A stretch of DNA of 64,000 nucleotides from Ciona savignyi (Eukaryota > Chordata > Ascidiacea > Phlebobranchia > Cionidae): the NCBI GenBank assembly GCA_000149265.1, contig CH002742.1, positions 39,045 to 103,044 on the forward strand. Direction: 5' to 3'. Shown here piece after piece: positions 13,301 through 25,600 of the stretch (the first letter of the stretch is position 1; each line of letters opens with the position of its first letter). A program made the position numbers and the translations under genes. The notes beneath the pieces are model-generated. The model made no database searches. It saw only the letters and a list, made by a program, of their open reading frames with translations, and had not been told where the DNA came from.

Positions 13301-16300
13301 ACAAGGTAAAGAACCATTTTAGAGAAATATAAATATTTAAATATCATAGACCTTTACTTTCTTATAAGCAATTATTTAATTTTAATTTTGGTTGTGACTC
13401 CAAATAAACAATGTAAATCAAACTTCTTTAAATTTTGGAAAAAAACAACAACTCAGAAATCTTATGGATTGGTTTAAGGGATTAAATAAAATTCCAAAGG
13501 CAATAAAAATATAAAAAATATTGAATATAGACACTAAAATATTGAATAAAGCAAACCACATACAGTGGCTTGCGCTTGAGAGTTGTAATCTTCCTCCATG
13601 GCTGACAAGCGATGGTTAGTGTCGTCCAATAAATCCTGAATCGCTCGCGTGTGGTTCTTTTGGAGCTCGTATTTATCTTGCTCCATTTTAGAAGTTAATT
13701 CGTGAATCTGGGGTTTTAAAAAATGTTTGGCGCATGAATTGACAAACATTTTGGAACGTATTTATTGGGAATGATAAAATCATATAAAAAAAATGAAGAA
13801 ATCAGTAATTCTGATGGTTGAATAATTCAAATTAAAGTTAATTCTTAATAAAATTTAATTACCGAAAAAATTAACTTCTGCTGTGCAGTCAAAAAGTCAA
13901 AACAATTTGATGATTTAACATAAATTTTGATGATTTAACATAAAAGGGTCAACAGCATAAATTTTAAGAGCAAAATATTAAAGTATTGATATTTTTTAAT
14001 AAAGTATTTTATATAGGGAAATTTAAAATCAATAACTGTATTATAAGAAAACCCAAGACTAAAAGATCATTATGTATTTACAACAAACAATTTAAGGCAG
14101 TCCTGGCTTTACAGTTAAAATTATTTAATTAGCATGATATGATACCATAAAAACGCTTAAACAACAAGTACTTACAAACAGAAAGAATTTAGTCGATGTT
14201 AATCTATTGATTAGCCATGTTAGAACGTATCATCTTACTTTGGAGTCGCATTCAAGCTTGATGGAGTTGGTATTCTCCTCAAACAAAGATTTCAATTCTT
14301 CTATTTCCGCCTCTTTACTTTCCTCAATTCTTTGGATTTCTTTGGTTGCTTGTTGAACTAAAAACATGTATTTTAAATTAAGAAAATTGACTTTAATATG
14401 AAACAATTTTTTGTCTTACCTTTTTTCTCCATTTTTCGTTTCAGTTCTTCGGTTTCTTTGTCTCTGCTTTTGTAGTGTGTCTTTAGTTCTTCGATTTCAC
14501 TGTTTTTACGATCTAATATCTATAGATAAATAAATATTTTTATATAAAACTTGTCTATTACATCCTAAACAAGGTCAACATTTTAACAGTAAAAATTCAA
14601 AATATTCCATAGCCTAAGCAGTAAACTTGAGATTGAGTTATAAAAGACACTTAAAAATGTCTTACTTTCTGCACAGCCAGATCATGCTTGTGTTGCATTT
14701 TCAACTTGTCCTCATGGAAACGAGCTTCTAGAACCTTCGTCTTCATTTCAATCTGTCAATCAAAAAGTAGTAGTTGCAGAACAATCCGCGTCATTTTATG
14801 ATTATATCATACTAGTATGATTATAGTAGAAGTTGGTTGTTTATAAACAATGATACCTTTATTGTTTTTCTTGCATTGATTTTAGTACCTAATGGTTATT
14901 AAGCAAACAAGAAAAAACTAATAGCTTAAGTTCTTTAGAAATAACAAAATGACATTAATGCATTCTAATTTAGGGGCATTTATTTTTTTAATTAAATTAA
15001 AGAACTTATTTTTTATTAAAATCAAACATGGTGTTTAAGTATTTGACAGAAATACTAAAAATACAATAAGTTTAACAATGGTTTACCTCTTTTTCATGGA
15101 TTTTAACTAGACTCTGTTCATCCCGAAATGAAGCTGGAAATTGTTCCAATTGATAAGAAGATAAATTAGTTTAATTAAATAGAATTTGGATAACTCATGA
15201 TGGTCGGTTATGTCTGTAGTGAAGGCACACTGAATTAATGGGTTCTACCAAGTTAAGGAAAGTTTCAATGATACACAACACACTGGAATAGCTCTAATCC
15301 AATAGTGAGCATGGCATGAGGTAATCTGACTTCCTCCATCATATAGATATAAAAATGGATATCCTATAGATAGTTTATGTATCTAAATATAATAAACAAT
15401 AAAACACAACTTGAATAGTTTATGTATCTAGATATAATAAACAATACAATACAAATGATAAGTTCATGATGATACATTTAAAGTAATTGTTTTATATTGC
15501 ATACCTCTGCCAGGTTCTGTTGAAGCAAATCTCTGAAAAGGTAAATTCACAAAATGTTTCATATGTGTTTGAAGTAGTAGTGGGAATTAACCGTTAGTTC
15601 TGCAGATGGTAAATCTGACTTATATACATCAATTACTTTAATTTACAATTCTTTAACCAGGTGAACTATACAATAACATTAACGGTGGGCGGACAACATT
15701 GTTGAAGAACTACAAATTTACAATTGATAAGTAACGCAAAACATAATTATTTTAATTTTAAAGGAATTTTAAAAACAATAAATTTAACAAAAACAATATT
15801 CAAGTTAAATCATGCTCACGTTTGTTGTCTGATCAGTTTCATTCGTCATGTCAAACCCCTGCAAATAAATTTTTAGTTGAATACATTCATGTCAGACCAC
15901 TTCTACATTTAAATCTTACTTTCATTTTGAAGGGTATGGGAGAAGACTGTCTTGGGGTGAAACCTGAAAACCCAACGTTCTCTTTCTCATCTGTCAAATT
16001 TGGGTATTAAAATTTAAGTGGATGTACAATGTATATAAGTACATATCGGAAAAAATATATGTAAAGTTTTATTTCATTTCCAGCCTTATACATGTTATGT
16101 GACAATATGTTTTACGTTTTTGTTTATGTCAATTAGAGAGTATTTGTACACAGAGACAAAATTGTAAAGTAACAAATTAACCATAACTTTTCTTTTCAGC
16201 ATAATATACAATGGTGTACAGGTGGCAATCTTATTTAAGCATTACTTTTGTAGAAGAAGTGAAAAATCATGATAACAGTCCGCTGACAGGTGTATATATT

Positions 16301-18039
16301 CATATATAATCATGCACTTTTTCATTTAACAAAACTGTGTTTTTAAAACAACCTTAAATATATACCAGTTTGATTTGTTATAGTAAAATGGATACCATTA
16401 ACATATCATCAGTTTGTAAAATAAAAAAAATGAAAAGAAATAAAAATAAAAAAATGAAAAAAAATTGAAAGGATGAAATAATTTAATGACATTTAAAATA
16501 ATTAAAAAAGCCATCAAGGACCTTTCAATTCATCATGAAGCCAGTTCAACGTAGCAGAAGCTGTTTTACTTGGACTGCTTGTTGTGCTTGGTTCCTCATA
16601 GAATCGCTTTGAATCTCCTCCAGGTGTTGACTCATCGAAAAATATTGTCTGTAAGCAACATACAGAATCACACAACAGTTGCTTAAGCATTTGCATTTAT
16701 AAACTACTTTAATACATTCCAACAAGCAGCACTGGTAAAATTTGTATTTCTGCCTTTATGCAATTAGTATTAAACTAAATATTAATGACAAATTTGATTT
16801 ATTGATTATTAAACTTCAATACCATTGACATTTTAATTTATTATGGCACCCGTTTAAAAGCAAACTTTCACTTAAAAACGTATACATATTGCTGCTGCTG
16901 CCACCAGAGATACTTTGTCGCGTTTTGCAACCAAAGAACCAACCATATAAGATGGGAGTGGTTTAAGGGGGCCAGACTCTGGCCTTGTTGAAAAGGGGCC
17001 ATCCAGCATTCCTCTCTTCAGCATGTGCCACAACAACTTGGCGTACATGTTGCGGTTTTTCCTGAAACAAATACACATCATGTAAATAGTATGAAAAAAG
17101 TAGTTTAACTACATTTGCTATTAATCAATCAATCAATTAATCATAATAATTTGTAAAACATAAAAGGGATTAAAAAAACAAAATACAACGATTACAGATT
17201 AAGACCATAATTAAAAACAACATATGTCATTTAAGCTAGACATATACCAGATCATTAATAACTACACTTTTTCATAAAACTACACTTTGTGATTACCTAG
17301 AATTTGAAGACCCCACAGGCTCACAAAGTTTCTTTATCCACAAGGCACATCGCTGTCGCTCTAAATACATAGGAAAATAAATAATACTTTATACCATGCC
17401 AAATTAGGCAATGTAAATTGATTGTCCAGTATGGAAAGTACGGCAGCTGCACACTCGAGTTTTTTTTTACCCCCGCGTCTTTGCACACTTGGGTAATTTC
17501 ACACACGCTCGCAAGCTAGCGATGTTTAAACATAAACATTGTATAATTTCCAACAAACCTGTAAACCTACCTCTGGACCTCGGGTAATTTACTGTCAGCA
17601 ACGTTTTTGTTGCGTAGATAGAAACGTTAGCTGACGGACACGAAAAATTGAGGATAGAATAATATGTTTATAAGATTTTGGTAAAACAGTAATGAAAATG
17701 GGATTGTGTGCACACTTGAAGTGTGCAATTTTAGACGTTTGCACACTGCACACTTAAATATTTGGCGCATGCACGCTCGAGATCTCGTCGAAAATTGACG
17801 TACTTTCCATACGGGTTGATTGTTGTAACTGCATATTCATTCATGATCTTTCAAGCATTAAGACAGCTTTGGCTGTTTCAGTGCAATGTGAGGAAAAACA
17901 CTAAACAAACAACAGGGTATGTATGAGTTAGAGGTGCAACAAATTTACCTGTTTTGTGGTTTAATCGTAACACATATGGCTTCATGTCAACGAGGTAACG
18001 ATCAAATTCTGAATCCATTCTCATTTCTCTCGAATCCAT
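7339..18039 (-). CDS. CEP112: Centrosomal protein of 112 kDa
   Basis: Long coiled-coil protein of the centrosome/centriole; in mammals it matters for sperm. First exon 17949-18039 starts MDSREMRMDSEFDRYLVDMK, like the family N-terminus. Next are 17297-17360 (ERQRCALWIKKLCEP) and 16944-17061 (KNRNMYAKLLWHMLKRGMLD), the conserved N-terminal domain. A less conserved linker follows (about 16516-16650, 15919-15990, 15825-15857, 15502-15538). Heptad-rich coiled-coil exons are at about 15088-15134, 14665-14753, 14425-14520, 14240-14358, 13562-13709, 13135-13292, 12410-12540, 12029-12121, 11318-11460, 10972-11065, 10402-10557, 9820-10001, 8943-9175 (QQLVELGLLREEERQ, nearly identical to vertebrates), 8412-8625, 8103-8195, 7629-7730. 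The last, 7339-7432, ends SSRSSLRL and a TAG. The order matches human CEP112 throughout, so the gene looks complete and intact. Intron 1 carries a hAT-like MITE. Confidence 0.93.
9337..9602. repeat. Inverted-repeat minisatellite (gggttcagttgtaa units)
   Basis: The left part (9337-9420) reads repeats of 'aactgaacccctttac'. The right part (9420-9602) reads many copies of the complement 'gggttcagttgtaaag' with unit lengths of about 13-16 bp. The arms can fold on each other; the right arm is longer. It resembles the foldback elements at 6304 and 59038 in design, but I do not see their shared core. It sits in the CEP112 intron between exons 9820-10001 and 8943-9175. Just left, at about 9284, 'tagggatgggcaca' resembles a hAT end, but no partner end was found. 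Confidence 0.8.
15202..15332 (+). mobile_element. tRNA-derived SINE, truncated
   Basis: The body matches the SINE at 49888-50128 in order: 'ggtcggttatgtct', 'aaggcacactga', 'attaatgggttctacca', 'acaacacactgga', 'gaggtaatctgac'. The tRNA-like head is missing. It lies in a CEP112 intron. Confidence 0.75.
15370..15459. repeat. Two tandem copies of a 45-bp unit
   Basis: 'atagtttatgtatcta' followed by 'atataataaacaata' occurs at 15370 and again at 15415. AT-rich, intronic in CEP112. Confidence 0.75.
17426..17815. mobile_element. hAT-like MITE with 8-bp target duplication
   Basis: A 390-bp element. The left end CCAGTATGGAAAGTACG and the reverse complement of the right end, CCCGTATGGAAAGTACG, differ at one base in 17. 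The flanks are a perfect 8-bp direct repeat TTGATTGT (17418-17425 and 17816-17823). No reading frame of note, so it is non-autonomous. It lies in intron 1 of CEP112. A second copy of the same family starts at 58375, in intron 1 of ANKS6. Confidence 0.9.
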
Positions 18040-18636
18040 TTAAAATTTAAAACAATTGTGGCAATTCAATGTTCAAAAGAAATTTCGCTGTTCAAATCAA
18101 TTTTGTTGATTGATTACGATTGAACCATTTTGCAACAAGTTTTGCAGTTTTTTTGAAGTTACCCTATTATTATTAGTAGTATTTTACCTTTATAAGAAAT
18201 AACCAAAATTACAATAAAGAATCTACTAGTAAACTGAAAGTTGTATAAATGCTTTGCTCAATGTCATACTTACAGCCTCAACATACATTTAAAACGGCGA
18301 CATTGCGGCATAATAAGAACTAATAGAACTCAATTTGGCAGCATTCATTAAGCTATGTATACGCTTCGATCTTGATTAATCCTGACTGTCGTAATGAATC
18401 TAAAAAATTACCTAACTTTTAAACAAATTCTACCCATACAAATTCAAGACAAAAACAAAATTTGTCCGTCGCGGTAACGTGCGCTTCAGCTTATATCAAG
18501 CTGTTTGAAATTGAACATTTTATACGACTGCTGCCACCAAGCGTGCAATTTATTTCATACGTTAATTACAAGATTGTGTCAATAATAAGATTTAATATAT
18601 TGCACTTATGTAACATATTAGAATAACAATAGAGCA
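18040..18636. other. Intergenic, AprA-like gene A 3' end to CEP112 start
   Basis: About 600 bp between the stop codon of the minus-strand AprA-like gene and the CEP112 ATG, both on the minus strand. It should contain the CEP112 promoter/5' UTR and the 3' UTR of the AprA-like gene. No exon or repeat recognised. Confidence 0.5.
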
Positions 18637-21600
18637 TTACACCAATGTGCCCTTGCATGATTCCATGTAGCAATCACCAAAGGGGAACTTATTGGGTATT
18701 ATGTTGGTTTCTGTTGTGAACTCGATCACGTTTCCGTCAAAAGAGGGAAATGTCATCTGCATGGATATATTTCAGCATTAGTAAAATATACGTGTCTATA
18801 CTTCATGTAAATAAATAATTTGTAGGAATACATAGATCTATTTGTTTAAATAGTCGGGGGAATAGATTGGTTGATAAGTGCTGTGTTTCCTCTCTGCCAA
18901 AGAATCATAGAATTGAAGCTAGTCGCTAGCTATTAGGGCGTATCCTTTTAAAAGGCACTTGGCGGGCATGACCTGGGACCAATGAATGAGTGGAGCAAAC
19001 TCAGACAAATTAAAAGATATACGTAGGCTACCTTATCTGATTCCATTATGTGCGATTTTAACTTTCAGTTATCTATTATGCTATATGCCCGCCGTAAATA
19101 GCTCATTTAGTACCGCTATTTAGCAGTTTCCTTGTGTATAAAATTAAAAAAAATATTTTTCTGTAGGCAAGCGGCACTACAGCCAATATTACGAACATAT
19201 TTTTTCTTTATCGAGCGCGAATAAAACCACCATTCCGCTTATTTAAAGAAAAAACATAGTTACTTTGTCCTACCTGAATAAAAAACGCCCGCCAATGTCC
19301 ATTTAGTGGAGTATCGAATTCTGCGCGGTATTTCATGTCTCCGATTTTTGTCACATCGCTAGTGTGCCATATATTCGGTTGAACGATTGGTTGAGCATTT
19401 GTATTAGTTGTATTTCCTCTAAGTAAACGAAAGTCCCGTCTGCAATGCAGAGTGTAAATACTTTAAAAATCCACAGCTTATCTGTATAGTCTATATATGT
19501 TACCGTTCAGATGAAAGTGATGTGGCAGACCAGGCACGAATCAACGAAGGGAGAGTATCAAGCGTTACATCAATTCCGCCTCCAGTGGCTGTGTTGTACA
19601 AAGTCCACGACGCTTTTGGCAACGTTTTACCCTAGGACAAGCGTACATGTTTATTACCATTTGTTAAGTACGGTCGTGTGCGGCCGATGAAATTCGACTA
19701 ATATATATACCAAAATGTACAGAAAAGGGACAAAGTGCCCGTTATTTTTTTCCCCTTATGGGTTCAAAAATCAACAAACTTGTCTTGCGTGTATAAGGTA
19801 AACTACAAAAAAAGTACATCTTAAAAAGGAACAATCTTACTTTCATTACGCTGATGTAGAATGATTTGATGTTGAACATGAGCTGAATTTCATGTCCAGC
19901 ACAAGAATGCTCAGCATTTGGGAGCATGTTCACGTACATCGGGCCTTTCATCGCTGTGAAGTAGTAATGAGAATCGTCTGGAAGGAAGAATTCATCTCCG
20001 CCGGTACTGAAAACCATCTTCGGCATTGTAAGCCTGTCAACGTAGGCTGTAGAAAAAATACGTTATTTGAAAACCACAATGGGGATTCAAAATGTAACCA
20101 CAGATTGGAGCACGCCAAATATGCATAGTTTTTATACAGCTGTTTATAAACTTCTTCATAGTATGTAGCCACAAATGAAACCTACAAATTGGATCAACAA
20201 TCGCAGCAAGTTGTGGCATGTTCGGATGGTCAAGATCTCGAGTGATGTCCTCATCGTAGTAATCTTTGAAAGCGAAACTCCATCCGCCGTAAGCTCGGTA
20301 ATGATGGTGCAAGTTCTAGAGAAACATAAATTTATAATTATTTTTTATATTTGATACAAGCGTTCAGAACAGGGTTTTATTTATTGTGTATATACGTTAC
20401 CAAACGTATCTAATGGTTTGATCTCTTAGTTTCACAAATCATGCTAAGTTTAATTTAGTGCCACAAAAAGTCAGATGTAAAAATTATAAACACTACCTTG
20501 ACCATATTAAGTTCATCCATGACAATAGGTGTCATACACTGGACACGCTTGTCCACAGCAGCGGTAGTCCAAGTGGTCCAACCTCTCTGTATAGAAAAAA
20601 CAGTGTTTACGTTAACGCACATAGCAGTTCTATATAATCACGGGACGAGTCCTGCATGGGTTTGAACATTAAATCGATACAAAACAAAGTTTATAAAAAG
20701 TCGGATATATCAGATGATTGTAGCCTTAATCAAATATAGCTTACCCAATAAAGCCATGCGCAGGGTACAAAATAATGTAAATTTGGAAATTTCTTTGAAT
20801 ATTAATATAAATACCTTTGAAGCCCCGCCAACGCAATAGCGTTCAACTTTCTTTCCTACAGTTTTGTTCACAAAATCGGTGATGGTGTCCATGGCTTTCA
20901 CTGAAGCTTTGGTCATCGGCATTCTCAGCAACCACTCCGGTTGGTCTGGATTCTCCAGAAAATGACGCCATGTATACGCAATAATGCCATCCTCGGTACG
21001 CCGTTGGTGTTTCGGGTCGTTTTTGAAAGTCAAATGTTCGTTTGGAATCTGCTTCAAATCGGCTACGACGCTGTGGTAAGTAAGAAATTTAGAAAATCGG
21101 TTTTAAGTAATATTTTTAAAACTCGGTATCACACCACCCAGTATTTTTAACTTGTTTATCTAATAATATACTACAAACAGAACGTACGATTTTGTAGCTT
21201 CTGCCATAAGTCCAGTAAACGTTATAAAGGTGTCGGTGATATCTGGTGTGGAATCTGGGTTGTCGTTGCTACCCCCGTCTATCAACAAGTAGCCGCTGTT
21301 GCCCATTCCAGGGTCGAAGTCGTCGGGAATATGAATGATAAGATAATGCCACCATATTGACCTGTCGGTGTCGTTTGCTGTAGGACATAAAAAAAACATT
21401 TTCTAAATAAAAAATAGCCTGAAATTTAGTTGACAACTGTGGTATTGTCCAGATTACAGACAACCTATTACATTAGTCTTGTGTAATGAAAGACTTACCT
21501 GTCAACCATTGCTGAGAGGTCATGTTGATAAGATAGGAAGTATGACCAGGAGCTTTGTATGTCCAATCTCTCAGCACCGTATAGCTGTAATGACCGTCAT

Positions 21601-22101
21601 CTTTCATGACGTAATCGTCCAAAGGGTTGCCGGACACAAGCCCAACGAAGCATAACGCGAGAATAAACTGGAAGTATGGTTGGATTTTTTATCGCAAGAT
21701 ACACTAAGTCAAAAGTCGGATTCTTATAAAATTTAAAATTAAATTACAAATTCTATTTTTCGTAGGACTTATGTATTAATGCTCAGCAGCTCACATGTAG
21801 TATACAAGTTTATTTAGCACTTCAGCTTTTTAAGCTGTGTTGTAAAATATCTTCGGCGAAAACTGTTATCATTTTAACAAATTGCAATAATTGCAAGTTG
21901 CAACTAATAACGAAAACCCTAGTTTACTATGCACCAACTATGCAGCGAATTTTTAGTTCTCTGGGAGAGCAAAAGCATAAGAAGTAATAAACGTTAAACG
22001 TGAAATTATGGATGGTTGATCTTAAACATTTAACTTGAAAGCTTTAAAAAAAACTTAAAATTACCAAAAAATAAAAAATAACCAACCTTTACTAGAATCA
22101 T
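18637..22101 (-). CDS. Secreted PhoPQ/AprA-family protein, copy A
   Basis: Member of the PhoPQ-activated pathogenicity-related family (Pfam PhoPQ_related), which includes Dictyostelium AprA, a secreted proliferation repressor. Ten exons, phase-checked: 22087-22101, 21499-21667, 21188-21377, 20815-21070, 20497-20586, 20186-20315, 19841-20046, 19504-19631, 19274-19439, 18637-18756; total 1470 nt, 489 aa. The N-terminus MILVKFILALCFVGLVSG is a signal peptide. An alpha/beta hydrolase core is seen: nucleophile-type serine in GGASKRGWTTW (across exons 4/5), acidic residue in STGGDEFFLPDD and histidine in LPNAEHSC (exon 7), a possible Ser-Asp-His triad. Bacterial-style segments AYTWRHFLENP and DKRVQCMTPIVMDELNMV are retained. 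It is head-to-head with copy B. Enzyme activity and substrate are unknown; a secreted hydrolase/peptidase or an AprA-like signal are both inference. A SINE fragment lies in its last intron. Confidence 0.9.
18885..18995 (+). mobile_element. SINE fragment in intron
   Basis: 'gctagtcgctagctattagg' and 'aaaggcacttggcgggca' followed by 'tgacctgggaccaatgaatg' recall the SINE at 49888 ('ggtcgctagctagtcgg ... caaggcactttacggaca'). Diverged copy, between the last two exons of AprA-like copy A. Confidence 0.5.
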
Positions 22102-22618
22102 TGCAACTGACAGCTACAACTATTGCAAATGTGAGCGGATTTTGATTGCATCGAAGGTCAGCAAACAAGTTACCAGCACGTGATGGAATTGTTCGACAAA
22201 CACTTCATTCCTATTTGCTGCATCACGAATCACATGCGGTTATTATAATCAAATATAGGGTCATTCTACTATGCATTAACCTTATGTGTTTCAATAAAAT
22301 CACAAATCAACTGCTTTTTAGATGTTTTTTAAAGTCATAAAATGAAGTAACGGCAGTTCCTTATCTTTTTAGTGGCGGCGCAAATCTGTTTAAAGTGCAA
22401 TGAAAACTCATTAAACTGCACCGAACAGAAAATGCATAAAAATTACGAAAGATGCAAGAAGTTAATCAGTCACTAAAACCTTGCAAATGGGCAAAGGTTG
22501 GCCGTATGCAACAAACAAACAACCATATTTACCGATCGCGTTTTTTGAGTGTGTTGGAAAATTTTATTCTGCAGATTGTATTTGTCAGCATAGTTACCGT
22601 GGTAAACTGGCTGTGGAC
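22102..22618. promoter_or_regulatory. Shared divergent promoter region of the AprA-like pair
   Basis: 517 bp separate the start codons of the two divergently transcribed AprA-like genes, so both promoters and both 5' UTRs must lie here or overlap the first exons. No single TATA box stands out among the many AT-rich runs. The reading frame at 22146-22340 has no resemblance to anything I know and is not called. The arrangement allows co-regulation; that is inference from position only. Confidence 0.6.
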
Positions 22619-25600
22619 ATGTGGCAGATAATTTTAACAGTAAGTTATTTTTATACTTATTTGACATACCATACGCACAGTAAGAACCATAATTTTTTAA
22701 ATAATATTTTCCGATCAAGATTTTTATTTTGGTGACGTCAACGGGAGTTTCCCCGACACCGTTGGACGATTACGTGCAGCATGACGACGGCTATTTCGAC
22801 ATCAAGCTTGTTAGCAATTGGACAAAAAAAGATGCCGCTCACACAACTTATCTCCTTAACGTGACATCACAAAGATGGCTTACTGGTTGGTATACGAATG
22901 CTGTATGTAAATGCACTTTTAGCGCAATAAATATTTAAAACCATCATGCTTTCGTTTTCGCACGTCAACTATAGCTCGTAACAGTCTTTAATTGCAAAAT
23001 GTTCTCAGCACACCTGGTCCCCGTGTATCATCATGTCCACGCTTCTACTGTAAAATTATTATCTAAAAAAATCGGTGACTAATACTGTTCTAGGTACATT
23101 GTGATGCCATACATAGTTTATACACACATACATTTACCGGTAATTATCTTGCTATTAGTAAAATTGTCAAGCATTAGGCACATAGTTGCAAACGTTTAAC
23201 ACAAAACAACATCGTATAAAGCCCACAAAGGAAAACTAAACAAACGAATAGAATGATCATCTGCTGCCTCACTCAAACAATATTTACAGATAAAGACGTA
23301 AGCCGGTCGGTGTGGTGGCATTTCCTGGCTGTGAACATTCCACACAGATTTGATCCAATGATGGCAGAGAGTGGATACATGAAAATCGTTGGCGGGAACA
23401 ATAATAATCCAGATTCGGTTCCCGACGAAAACGACGATGATATTATGTTGTCCGGTATGATGGCAGAACGAACTGGAAGGTAATTAATTACAGTGGGGAC
23501 TATATGTCATCATAGAATACTAACTTACAGATACTAACTTCTGTAAATATATTCCATCATATAATACTAACTTCTGTAAGTTAGTATTGTAGGATTTCAT
23601 CAATAACGCTGTCATGTAACTATCCTGTATTGTGTAACTTTAAATATACATGTCACATGCAATTGCTAGCGATATATGTGATGTTTTAGCTCTACCACAA
23701 TCGGTACGTTTAAAACACATTCAACGCAGCGTCACTGCAGTATTGAAGCAAGTACCGAACCAATACATCATCTTTGCTGCCGATCCGAAACAAGCGAAAC
23801 GAGATGAGGACGCAATCATCGCCTTCACGTGGCGACATTTCATTGACGACCCGACCAAGCCGGAATGGCTGCTTCGTCTCCCAATGACAAAAGCTGCGGT
23901 GAAAGCCATGGATGCGATCAGTGCATTTGTTCTTGATGTAGCAAAAAGGCCGGTGACGAGATTCTGCGTTGGTGGAGAATCAAAGGTTCGTATGTTTACT
24001 TATATTAAAACCCGATATAAATCACACGGAAACGAGGTATGTGTAAACACATTTAACTAGAGTATATCCGTTTTCCATAATACACATAAAAGGGTTTTAT
24101 AAATTTAAGAATTAGTACCATTTTAAGTGTTCTTTAGAAAATAAAGAAACTGCGTTACGAAAATAGCCTGGGTCAATTTTCAATGCCAAATATACTGCAG
24201 ATTATTCAAAAGCCCAAACGATAAACGATTATTTTTAGAGAGGGTGGACTACTTGGACTACAGCTGCTGTTGATTCCAAGCGAGTGAAATGCATTACCCC
24301 CATCGTTATGGATGAACTCAACATGGTAAAGGTAAGTGAGTGGTTGTCGAGTTTTTATATTTTTTTATGTTTGTATCTTGTTTGCGATCTATTCTATTAC
24401 ACGCTCTTGTATCTTTTATGTCATATTCTGTTTTCTATCCATAATTATTATATTAAACATCATTTAAAAAAAACAATGATATAAAAATTCATTCTTTGCT
24501 TACTGAAATTGTTTCAACACTAAATACGAATCAACATGCAGAACTTGCACCACCATTTCCGAGCATACGGAGGATGGACTTTCGAATTCGATGATTATTA
24601 TGAAGAGTATGTGACCCGGGATTTGGACAACCCTAATACTCAGCTCTTGGCTGATATTGTGGACCCAATTTGTGGGTAGACTATTTTACTAGCATTTAGT
24701 TCGGTCGATTAAAGCGTTGGTCTTCAGCAGAAAGGTTGTTTGTATAAAACAAGCCATATGTTATTTGGTTTGGTCCTCCATCAAGTAACTTATCGACGTC
24801 CCCTTAATCCGGTGGAATTTTAAATTGCACCAAAACAGCAAAATTTCCAAAAAAATATCCAGTAAACCCAACGGTGGGCACATCTGACGATGGCCTAATG
24901 ATAACGCTTACAGTTTCCTACCGGGATGAACCTGAATATCCTGTTTTACTAAGACTGTATTTGAGTTAGTATTTTATTTTTAAAGTAACACTTGAATTAT
25001 AAGCAGTGTCTAATTTAAAAAAAATTAAACTAAAATATCTCGTTTACTATCAAATTATAGACATTTCTAAGTTAAAGAAAATGTCCTTAAGTTAGAGAAA
25101 TGTCCTTACTCGTAGTTATACAGAACAAATTAGGTCGACATGCCTATATGCTTATTTCACCAGCATACAAGGACCGACTCACCATGCCAAAGCTGATTAT
25201 TAGCACTGGTAGCGACGAATTCTTCCTACCGGACGATTCCTACTATTACCTGAACCAACTAAGCGGTCCAACGTATCTCTCTATGCTGCCCAACACCGAC
25301 CACTCTTGCGATGGCAAAGAAGTTGATATTTTGCATAATGTGGAGAGTTTTTATATTAGTACAATGAAGGTAAACAAACGAGAAAATTATTGTCAGCCAA
25401 TATAAAAGATAATCACTTTGTCGTGTGGTCGAACGGTTAACGCGACCGATACATATATACAGACCTATACAAAAAAGGTCCGAGTGACGAGCCCATCATG
25501 TGTTCGAAACTTGGCTTGATAAAAAATCCAAAAAAAACAGTTTGGTTAGAAGATTTATGTTTATCTATGTGAATAGGAAAACGTAAGAGCGTTATCAGAC

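Noticed and set aside
25420-25520. A functional tRNA gene
   Set aside because: A- and B-box-like blocks are present, but no acceptor stem or anticodon arm can be formed; it fits a SINE head.
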